Under the pieces are notes generated by a model. It had not been told where the DNA came from, made no database searches, and was given only the letters and a program-made list of their open reading frames with translations. A DNA stretch of 46,206 nucleotides from positions 1 through 46,206 of the forward strand of contig CAJXCW010000007.1 of the NCBI GenBank assembly GCA_913051705.1, given 5' to 3'. Positions 40,260 to 46,206 of the stretch are shown piece by piece. A program made the translations under genes and the position numbers. Every line of letters starts with the position of its first letter. The first letter of the stretch is position 1. The DNA comes from an uncultured bacterium (GTDB lineage: Bacteria; JAAXHH01).

Positions 40260-41360
40260 ATGAAAGAAGTATTTGACGAAATCATACAAGTCTTGTCCCG
40301 TGGAGAAAAAGCCGCGTTGTCAACCATTGTATCGAGTAAGGGTTCACTGCCGATGAGTAAGAAGGCAAAGATGCTCGTCAAACAAGACGGTACCTTTGTT
40401 GGCACGGTCGGCGGCGGATGCCTCGAAGCGGATGTATGGGCTGAGGCACGGCAGGTTATGGATCAGGGCGTATCTACGCTCCAGCGGTTTATTCTAACTG
40501 AAAAACATGCCGGTGATGAAGGTTTGAATTGTGGAGGAAACGTAGAAATATTTACGGAACCGGTACAGGCCGGTGTCATGCATGAAGTATTTGAGGCGGT
40601 TAAGCATCTGCACGATACACGAGGATCGGCCTTGCTGGCTACGCTGGTTACGGGGGACAGTCAAATGCGTGGCCATAAAATGCTTATCACCGAATCAGGG
40701 CAGGTCACCGGCACACTTGGAGATCCTGAGCTTGATCACAGGGTACAGCAGGAAATGGGCACGGTCATTAATGAAGATTTGCTCAAAGTTTTCACAGTAG
40801 ACCATTACGGAGCGGAGGTACGTGTCTTTGTAGAAGCTATTCGACCGTCGCCGCAGCTTATACTTTTCGGTGGCGGTCACGTTTCCAAAGCCATTGCCCA
40901 GCTTGCCAAAACAGTCGGATTCCGCATTGTCATCGTAGATGACCGGCCGGCCTTCGCCAATCATGACCGCTTTCCGGAAGCCGACGAATGTATCGTAGAT
41001 GAATTTGACAGCGTTGTTGGGAAGTTACCTATCGATCGTTCATCCTATCTCGTGGCGGTAACCCGTGGCCACCAATGGGATCAGCCGATTATTGAACAAG
41101 CTGTATGGACCGAGGCCGGTTACATTGGTATGATTGGCAGCCGCCGGAAAATTGCGTTGATGTGGAAAAAATTGGAAGAGAAGGGTATTCCGCGTCAATT
41201 GCTCGACCAGGTTCATGCCCCGATCGGTCTGGATATTTATGCGGATACACCGGAAGAGATTGCCGTAAGCGTAATGGCCGAGTTGATCCAGGTCCGTCGA
41301 TCCGGTGGCAAACCGGCGCATACCATGGTTCAGGAGCCAGAGAAGATAGAACATGGATAA
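40260..41360 (+). CDS. XdhC/CoxI family protein
   Basis: A 366-residue molybdoenzyme maturation factor. The N-terminal XdhC_CoxI part has GSLPMSKKAKMLV and TVGGGCLEADV (about 30-60); the C-terminal Rossmann part opens LILFGGGHVSKAIAQLA (about 200-216) and holds VTRGHQWDQ, GMIGSRRK and APIGLDIYADTPEEIAVSV. XdhC-type proteins bind and sulfurate the molybdenum cofactor before insertion into xanthine-dehydrogenase-family enzymes. I use the ATG at 40260, since the upstream frame to 40221 is not conserved in character; the ribosome-binding site is weak. No target hydroxylase lies in the window. It converges on the aminotransferase gene with a 10-base gap and no clear terminator. Confidence 0.9.
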   Translation: MKEVFDEIIQVLSRGEKAALSTIVSSKGSLPMSKKAKMLVKQDGTFVGTVGGGCLEADVWAEARQVMDQGVSTLQRFILTEKHAGDEGLNCGGNVEIFTEPVQAGVMHEVFEAVKHLHDTRGSALLATLVTGDSQMRGHKMLITESGQVTGTLGDPELDHRVQQEMGTVINEDLLKVFTVDHYGAEVRVFVEAIRPSPQLILFGGGHVSKAIAQLAKTVGFRIVIVDDRPAFANHDRFPEADECIVDEFDSVVGKLPIDRSSYLVAVTRGHQWDQPIIEQAVWTEAGYIGMIGSRRKIALMWKKLEEKGIPRQLLDQVHAPIGLDIYADTPEEIAVSVMAELIQVRRSGGKPAHTMVQEPEKIEHG

Positions 41361-41370
41361 AGGCGTTCCA

Positions 41371-42603
41371 TTACTCGCGCGCTAATTCCTGGCGTCGCTC
41401 GCGGATTTTGGCGATGGCCCGCACAATGTCGTCCATGTCTTCCTTTTCGCCCAGAAGGACGCTCTGCGAAATCCAGATGGCCTCATCTGCGCAGGCTTTT
41501 TCTGTTTCAGGCAGGTTTAACGCACCAAAATCGATTTCCCGCAGGGCCTCCTGCATGTACACCCCAAAATTCTTCTCAAGGAAAACAGGCTGCTTGTATA
41601 AAGGCAACGAATAGCCGGGACTGGCGGGAATGCCTTCGGCGTTCAAAGCATCTACAAATTTGGATTTGGACGTGCCGCCGAATGCGTCCGCCTTATATCT
41701 GAAAACATAAAGATGGCGGGCATGTCGATTGGCTTGTCCAGGGCGGATGGTCGGAGAGATGCCTGCAATCCGGCTAAGTTGCTCCGTCAGATAATCTCCG
41801 TTTTCATGTCGGCGTTTGCACTGTTCCTCAAGTCGGGCCATCTGTGACAGGAGCAAAGCGCCCTGCATCTCCGTCATCCTGTGGTTGCCGGCCAGCCGAT
41901 AATGGCCATACCAGAGTCCATCATCCGACCGGCCGCAGTCGGCCAGAGAACCGGCGATGCCGGCGAGTTCGTCGTTATCAGTCAGGATGATGCCGCCTTC
42001 GCCCGCGTTCAGATTTTTCGATGCCTGAAAACTGAAGCCGCTGATATCTCCGATCCCTCCAACACCCTTTCCATTCCATTGGGCTCCATGTGCTTGAGCG
42101 GCGTCTTCTACGATGGCCAGATGGTGCCGTCGCGCAATATCCTTTAATCTTTCCATATCCGCAGGCAGGCCGGCAAAATGAACCGGCATAATCACGCGAG
42201 TTCTGGGGGTTATGGCTTGCTCTACGAGGTCAGGGTTTATATTGTAGGTATCTGGATCAATATCCACAAAAACCGGTACGGCATTCGACATTAAGACCGT
42301 GTTGGCCGTCGCAATGAAGGTATAAGCCGGCACAATCACTTCGTCGCCGGGTGTAAGACCAACGGATTGAAGGGCCAGGTTTAAGGCCGTCGTGCCGTTC
42401 GTGACAGCGATCCCATGTTTGGCCTGTTGAAAAGCGGCAAATTGATCTTCTAAGGTATGCACCCGGTCGCCCTTTGAACTTCCCCATTTTCCGCTGAGAA
42501 TGGTATCACTGACCGCCTGTGCATCTTCTTCCGTGTACACCGGCCAGGTTGGAAAGGGTATGGTTCGAACAGGCGTGGCGCCGTTTATAGCAAGATGGGG
42601 CAT
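41371..42603 (-). CDS. DegT/DnrJ/EryC1/StrS aminotransferase
   Basis: PLP-dependent sugar aminotransferase-fold enzyme, 410 residues. The cofactor lysine sits in FSFQASKNLNAGEGG, with VEDAAQAHGA upstream and the NGTTALNLAL and GDEVIVPAYTFIATAN segments near residues 64-100. Members aminate keto-sugars for surface polysaccharides or antibiotics, and a related subgroup acts as sugar dehydratases or inosose-type enzymes. With no other nucleotide-sugar gene nearby the substrate is open. AGGA lies nine bases before the ATG. It follows ftsY by 38 bases on the same strand. Confidence 0.9.
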   Translation of the reverse strand: MPHLAINGATPVRTIPFPTWPVYTEEDAQAVSDTILSGKWGSSKGDRVHTLEDQFAAFQQAKHGIAVTNGTTALNLALQSVGLTPGDEVIVPAYTFIATANTVLMSNAVPVFVDIDPDTYNINPDLVEQAITPRTRVIMPVHFAGLPADMERLKDIARRHHLAIVEDAAQAHGAQWNGKGVGGIGDISGFSFQASKNLNAGEGGIILTDNDELAGIAGSLADCGRSDDGLWYGHYRLAGNHRMTEMQGALLLSQMARLEEQCKRRHENGDYLTEQLSRIAGISPTIRPGQANRHARHLYVFRYKADAFGGTSKSKFVDALNAEGIPASPGYSLPLYKQPVFLEKNFGVYMQEALREIDFGALNLPETEKACADEAIWISQSVLLGEKEDMDDIVRAIAKIRERRQELARE

Positions 42604-42641
42604 GGTAGTAATTCCTGTGTTTTGTGCGTCACATCGGTTAA

Positions 42642-43556
42642 TTACTCAAATAAGGCCGTCACGAAATCTTGAGCGTCGAAATCCTGCAAATCTTCGATAC
42701 TTTCCCCTACACCGATCATTTTAACGGGAATGGAAAGCTGGTCGGTGATAGATAGAACAATGCCGCCTTTCGCGGTTCCGTCCAATTTGGTTAAGATGAT
42801 ACCGGTCAATCCGTCCAGCGTCTCATGGAAGATTTTCGCCTGCGTCATCGCATTCTGACCGGTGGTACCGTCAAGGACGATAAGTGTTTCATGCGGTGTG
42901 CCGGCGATTTGCTTGCTGAGTGTACGTTTTATTTTTTTTAATTCTTCCATCAGATTATCTTTGGTATGCAGTCTACCTGCCGTATCAATGATTAAAACAT
43001 CTACATCCCGGGCGATTGCTGCTTGCAGCGCATCAAAGGCGACAGCCGAAGGGTCGGAACCCTGTTGATGTTGGACCATATCAACCCCTGATCTACGGGC
43101 CCATACTTCCAGCTGTTCTATGGCGGCGGCCCGAAACGTGTCCGCAGCGGCAAGCAGCACCTTTTTCCCCTCTTGTTTGTATCGCGCTGCCAATTTACCG
43201 ATGGTCGTTGTCTTACCTGTGCCATTTACACCGACCACCATAATGACATGAGGCTGGTGTTCCGGTTCCGGCGCCGAAGGAGGGCGGTTCATGATCCGGG
43301 CCATCTCGTCACGAAGCAGGAGATGAAGATCCTCCGGTTTTTTTGTCCGTTCTTCCATCGCCCGGTCTCGCAACCCATCGATGATTTTCATGGTCGTATC
43401 GACACCCACATCCGTTTGAAGCAGGATTTCCTCTATTTCCTCCAGGAGATCTTCATCAATACGGTCATACCGACGAATAGCCTGATCAATTTTTTTAACC
43501 AGACCTTCCCGCGTGCTAGCAAGTCCCTCCCGTAAACGTCTGACGACACCCAGCAT
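42642..43556 (-). CDS. ftsY: Signal recognition particle receptor FtsY
   Basis: SRP receptor GTPase, 304 residues, delivering ribosome-nascent chains to SecYEG. The helical N domain (about 1-95) is followed by the G domain with VGVNGTGKTTTIGKLA (G1, about 108-123), DTFRAAAIEQL, DTAGRLHTKDNLMEEL, TKLDGTAKGG and GVGESIEDLQDFDAQDFV. It lacks the long acidic A domain of E. coli FtsY, as in many bacteria. GGGAGGA stands about ten bases before the ATG. It lies between trxA, which has its own terminator, and the DegT gene. Confidence 0.96.
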   Translation of the reverse strand: MLGVVRRLREGLASTREGLVKKIDQAIRRYDRIDEDLLEEIEEILLQTDVGVDTTMKIIDGLRDRAMEERTKKPEDLHLLLRDEMARIMNRPPSAPEPEHQPHVIMVVGVNGTGKTTTIGKLAARYKQEGKKVLLAAADTFRAAAIEQLEVWARRSGVDMVQHQQGSDPSAVAFDALQAAIARDVDVLIIDTAGRLHTKDNLMEELKKIKRTLSKQIAGTPHETLIVLDGTTGQNAMTQAKIFHETLDGLTGIILTKLDGTAKGGIVLSITDQLSIPVKMIGVGESIEDLQDFDAQDFVTALFE

Positions 43557-43593
43557 ACTGATTTCGTCCTCCCAAAGCTGATGTTCCGCTAAT

Positions 43594-43629
43594 AAAAAAG
43601 CCGGGAAGCAATATAAGGCTATCCCGGCT
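43594..43629 (-). terminator. Rho-independent terminator of trxA
   Basis: AGCCGGGA (43599-43606) and TCCCGGCT (43622-43629) form the core of a stem extended by AGC/GCT, with the A run at 43594-43599 giving a T tract on the minus strand. It lies just 3' of trxA, separating it from ftsY. Confidence 0.88.
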
Positions 43630-43652
43630 CTTATGGCAAGCTTAATACCCGA

Positions 43653-43976
43653 TTACAGATGGCTGTCGATTTTTTCCATGAGCTGTTGTTTCGGAAGGGC
43701 GCCGATAATCCGGTCTACCTCGGTGCCGTCTTTGAAAAGCAACAGGCTCGGGATGCTACGAATGCCGTATTGGGTGGCGGATTGGTGATTCTCATCAACA
43801 TCGACTTTCACCACTTTCAGACGGCCGTCATAATCACCTGCAATTTCTTCCAGAGTCGGGGCGATGGCCTTGCAGGGCCCGCACCACTCCGCCCAGAAAT
43901 CGACAAGCACCGGCGTACTGCTTTTAATAACTTCGGATTCGAATTGATCATCTGTGATTTGGGTAGGATGTGACAT
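43653..43976 (-). CDS. trxA: Thioredoxin
   Basis: Small cytosolic disulfide reductase, 107 residues, with the canonical WCGPCK active site (Cys32, Cys35), the cis-proline SIPSLLLF region and VDFWAEWC strand. It reduces protein disulfides using thioredoxin reductase, whose gene is not in the window. AAGGAG lies seven bases before the ATG. An ArsR-type regulator with four cysteines starts upstream on the same strand, 47 bases away, and a strong terminator follows, so the two probably form a regulated pair. Confidence 0.97.
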   Translation of the reverse strand: MSHPTQITDDQFESEVIKSSTPVLVDFWAEWCGPCKAIAPTLEEIAGDYDGRLKVVKVDVDENHQSATQYGIRSIPSLLLFKDGTEVDRIIGALPKQQLMEKIDSHL

Positions 43977-44023
43977 GTCTCTACTCCTTTCTGTTATTGT
44001 ACCTGAAGATAAGTAAGGTATAT

Positions 44024-44314
44024 CTATACCGATTGATCAAAAGCGTGGTTCTTAAGAACCGCTAATATATGAGCTGCTCGCGAATCCCTGATAGAATAGC
44101 AGATCCTGTTGCCGTCACGTGAGCAGGATACGATGCCGCAATTCCTCAAAATAGATAGATGCTGAGACAGGTTCGCTTGCGGTACATCCATCAGACCCCC
44201 AATATGTTTAACGCAAATGGGTTCCTGTTGTAAAATTTCGATAATCCGAAGGCGTGTTGGATGAGCCAGAGCTTTGAGTATTTGTGCCTCAACTTCGAAA
44301 TCGATGTCTACCAT
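44024..44314 (-). CDS. ArsR/SmtB-family transcriptional repressor
   Basis: A 96-residue winged-helix repressor with the ArsR core: ALAHPTRLRIIEIL (about 15-28), recognition helix VPQANLSQHLSILRNCGIV (about 44-62) and the wing SRDGNRICYSI. Cysteines at about 34, 59, 64 and 72 could sense a metal, sulfane sulfur or redox state; only one lies where the classic CVCDL metal site would be (PICVKHI). I start at the ATG at 44314, with GAGGTGG just upstream; an in-frame GTG is at 44320. It is followed by trxA, and a perfect palindrome lies 28 bases upstream, so it probably controls its own operon. Confidence 0.9.
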   Translation of the reverse strand: MVDIDFEVEAQILKALAHPTRLRIIEILQQEPICVKHIGGLMDVPQANLSQHLSILRNCGIVSCSRDGNRICYSIRDSRAAHILAVLKNHAFDQSV

Positions 44315-44342
44315 AACCACCTCGATTATTCATATATGCGTA

Positions 44343-44360
44343 TATTCGAATATTCGAATA
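44343..44360. promoter_or_regulatory. Perfect 18-bp palindromic operator
   Basis: TATTCGAATATTCGAATA reads the same on both strands and contains two overlapping TTCGAA cores. It lies 28 bases upstream of the ArsR start, where the promoter should be. ArsR/SmtB-type repressors bind AT-rich palindromes of this kind, so it is the likely operator. Further bases to 44465 include the CCACGGGGACACAGGG word and no gene. Confidence 0.75.
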
Positions 44361-44465
44361 CCAATAAATACTTTTTCACCCTCCTGTCAAGTTTTTTTGT
44401 GATTTTTTAGATAAGAACTGAACCACGGGGACACAGGGCTTTTCAATTAATGACAGATCAGGAGA

Positions 44466-45400
44466 TCACTCGGATTCTGACCCATCCAGGCCATAATCTT
44501 TAATCTTGCGGTAGAGGGTGCGTTCACCGATGCGGAGTTCCCGTGCGGCTTTTTCACGATGCCCGTTGTGACGTTCAAGCGCACGTCGAATGGCTTCCCG
44601 TTCCCAGTCTTCCATGGTACGAAGATGATCCATCTGATCATCGGTAATAATAAGAGGTGGTTCAGCCGGAGTGAAAGTAGAGACGTCTTCAATATGGGGA
44701 GGAATTTGAAAGCTTTCCGGCAAAGAAGGGATCTGATGGCCGCCTTGCAAGGCTTCCACGATTTTGGGAGGCAGATCATTGATAGCCGTCGAAATTTGCC
44801 ATAGTATTTTATACAGCATCTCGCGATCGAGATCCTCAGGGCTCCTATTTTGAGCTACCGGCAGTGCCCGATTAAACGTGGGGGAGGTATAAACCGAATC
44901 GGGTAAATTTTCCACATCAATTCGGCGTCCCTGTGATGTCACAACGAGTGTTTCGATCATATTGCGCAGTTCGCGAATATTGCCGGGCCAATCGTAATTG
45001 ACCAGCCAGGCTGCGGCATCCTCCGTCAATGCAGGGCCCGGTGTCTGATGTTTTTGAGCCGCCTCTTCAGTGAAAAACCGGATAAGCCTCGGGATATCTT
45101 CTCGACGCTCTCTGAGGGCCGGAAGATGGATGTTTACAGCATTCAACCGATAATATAAATCCTGCCTGAAGGTCCCTTCCCGGATGGCTTGGTGTAGATC
45201 TTTGTTGGTCGCGGCAACAATGCGAACATCTATTTTTATCGGCGCCGATCCGCCAACGCGCATAAATTCCTGTTGTTCCAGCACACGCAGGAGTTTTACC
45301 TGAGTAGCCAGAGGCATTTCTCCCAGTTCATCCAGGAAGATCGTTCCTCCATCCGCCTGTTCAAAGTATCCTTCGCGACGTTTTTTGGCATCTGTAAAGC
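44466..45400 (-). CDS. Sigma-54-dependent regulator, C-terminal part
   Basis: Enhancer-binding protein fragment of about 311 residues. From its 5' edge it reads FTDAKKRREGYFEQADGG, i.e. the GAFTGA loop region (here FTDA), Walker B GGTIFLDELGE, the RREDIPRLIRFF arginine-finger region, PGNIREL, and a C-terminal Fis-type helix-turn-helix (EKAARELRIGERTLYRKI). The N-terminal receiver or sensor domain and Walker A are missing because the sequence switches abruptly to glycerol kinase at about 45400. Intact relatives are about 450-500 residues. The signal it senses is therefore unknown. It is on the minus strand after a 105-base gap. Confidence 0.88.
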
Positions 45401-45403
45401 CTG
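45399..45403. other. Junction between unrelated sequences
   Basis: On the minus strand a glycerol kinase frame ends at GDQQ and, within a base or two of GGC TTT ACA, the sigma-54 regulator begins in another frame. The codon before TTT should encode the Ala of GAFT but reads Gly, placing the break at about 45399-45402. Base composition changes at the same point, from about half G+C to strongly AT-rich. Confidence 0.85.
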
Positions 45404-46150
45404 CTGATCTCCTGCAACACCTTCAATTGGTATGGAGCAAGCTCCAATTATTGCTGATCCAAAATTGTCCATAGAATTTTTCACCTCTGGAAGAATGCTT
45501 TGTGATACATTGAAAAGTTTTAAAAGATCTTTGTCCCAGGTTTTTGAATTTATATTAAATAGCATAGTCCTGCAGGCATTGGTATGCTCTGTTACATGGT
45601 TTTTTCTGCCTGTTAAATTCCAGATGATCCATGTATCAATGGTTCCAACAAGCAGATTTCCTTGATTTGAAAGTTTTTGAGCAGTTTTTATATTATCAAA
45701 TATCCATTTAATTTTACTGGCTGAAAAATAGCTATCAATATACAGCCCTGTTTTTTCATAGACTGTATCTTTGTAGCTTCTATTTAGATTATCACAATAT
45801 TCTTTTGTACGTCTGCATTGCCATACTATAGCATTATACACAGGTTCTCCCGTTGTTTTATCCCACATAACAACGGTTTCTCTTTGATTGGTGATGCCAA
45901 TAGTTAATATTCTTCCCTTGAGTTTTTTACTCCTGTTAATAGCTTTAAGAAGAACTTTTTTTGTCGTTTTCCATATTTCTTCTGGATTATGTTCAACCCA
46001 GCCATTATTTGGAAAATACTGTTTAAATTCCAATTGAGATTTAAATATTGGAACACCAGAAGTATTAAATAAAATTGCCCTACTTGACGTTGTTCCTTGA
46101 TCTATTGCTACAATAAATTTTTTTCTATCTTTCAAAGAATTACTTTCCAA
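45402..46150 (-). CDS. glpK: Glycerol kinase, N-terminal half (truncated)
   Basis: About 250 residues of glycerol kinase, which phosphorylates glycerol to glycerol 3-phosphate (full length ~500). FGGY-family motifs are clear: AIDQGTTSSRAILFN (about 14-28), GITNQRETVVMWDK, YNAIVWQCRRT, TGLYIDSYFSASKI and GVAGDQQ, after which it stops matching. The AT-rich codon use differs sharply from every other gene here and fits a low-GC marine alphaproteobacterium or similar. The start may be the TTG at 46150 or the TTG at 46135 (giving MKDRKKFIVAIDQG); neither has a clear ribosome-binding site. Beyond the junction the frame runs 35 codons through the sigma-54 gene in the wrong frame. Confidence 0.9.
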
Positions 46151-46205
46151 AAATAAACTTTCTAATTAAAAACAAAAAAGCAATAATTTCAATTTTTCCA
46201 AGAAT
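46140..46205 (-). CDS. Possible C-terminus of a TrkH-like potassium transporter
   Basis: The window edge opens a minus-strand frame of 21 codons ending in TAA at 46140-46142. Its LGKIEIIAFLFLI resembles the C-terminal LGR(L/I)E-hydrophobic end of TrkH/KtrB subunits, but the piece is too short to be sure. It overlaps the upstream glpK start candidate and belongs to the AT-rich segment. Confidence 0.3.
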   Translation of the reverse strand: MLGKIEIIAFLFLIRKFIFGK

Positions 46206-46206
46206 C

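Noticed and set aside
45296-45401. C-terminal extension of the glycerol kinase frame beyond GDQQ
   Set aside because: The 35 codons after the junction are the sigma-54 regulator gene read in the wrong frame and do not resemble glycerol kinase.

Overview
The window is one contiguous stretch, about half G+C over most of its length, with tight operons of housekeeping genes between accessory and envelope genes. Several traits point to a Gram-negative bacterium of the FCB (Fibrobacteres-Chlorobi-Bacteroidetes) side of the tree. These are a secreted subtilisin ending in a type IX secretion/FlgD-like sorting domain, a SecA with long insertions and a SEC-C tail, lipoproteins with lipoboxes, and a secreted protein combining a peptidase-like domain, a TolB-type propeller and an Omp85-like barrel. 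Together with KduD-like, Gfo/Idh/MocA and DUF6807 sugar-type genes this resembles uncultured marine lineages such as Latescibacterota or relatives; that placement is inference. The last ~800 bases are different: AT-rich DNA carrying a broken glycerol kinase, joined inside a sigma-54 regulator gene. This looks like a chimeric join rather than biology.

Layout. 1-3502 (minus): a KduD-like dehydrogenase, a zinc alcohol dehydrogenase, a truncated PAS fragment and a Gfo/Idh/MocA oxidoreductase, a probable carbohydrate or polyol cluster. 3770-7104 (minus): a decayed DUF4143-type ATPase and a RecB-like nuclease fused to a DinG/XPD-like helicase. 7105-7377: a divergent intergenic region with two inverted repeats, one a ~160-base fold-back. 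7378-13547 (plus): xseA, xseB, polyprenyl diphosphate synthase, nadK, recN and a CDP-alcohol phosphatidyltransferase. 13544-17667 (plus): an uncharacterised Cys-pair protein, a PqqD-like protein, a minimal FtsX-type permease, its ABC ATPase and a DUF6807 (PmoA-like) protein. 17720-22167 (minus): secA, a YtxH protein and a primary-like sigma factor whose start codon is problematic. 22652-27268 (plus): a strong promoter, a tandem-duplicated purS, purL, purQ and a frameshifted methyltransferase. 27391-38344 (plus): cell-envelope genes (TPR lipoprotein, an orphan of unknown function, a stand-alone FtsK membrane domain, S8 peptidase, peptidase/TolB/barrel protein, PQQ propeller, PEGA protein, propeller lipoprotein). 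38402-41360 (plus): an Fe-S and molybdoenzyme maturation set (A-type carrier, Mrp ATPase, JAMM peptidase, XdhC). 41371-44314 (minus): a DegT aminotransferase, ftsY, trxA and an ArsR regulator with a perfect palindromic operator. 44466-46206: the sigma-54 regulator C-terminus, the junction, and the foreign glpK/trkH fragments.

A recurring theme is short degenerate tandem repeats with a 7- or 8-base period, often arranged as inverted pairs. They occupy many of the intergenic gaps and in one case run into the 5' end of a reading frame. The least explained parts are the PqqD/minimal-ABC cluster, the intergenic fold-back elements, and the sigma-factor gene that has a good ribosome-binding site but no canonical in-frame start behind it.
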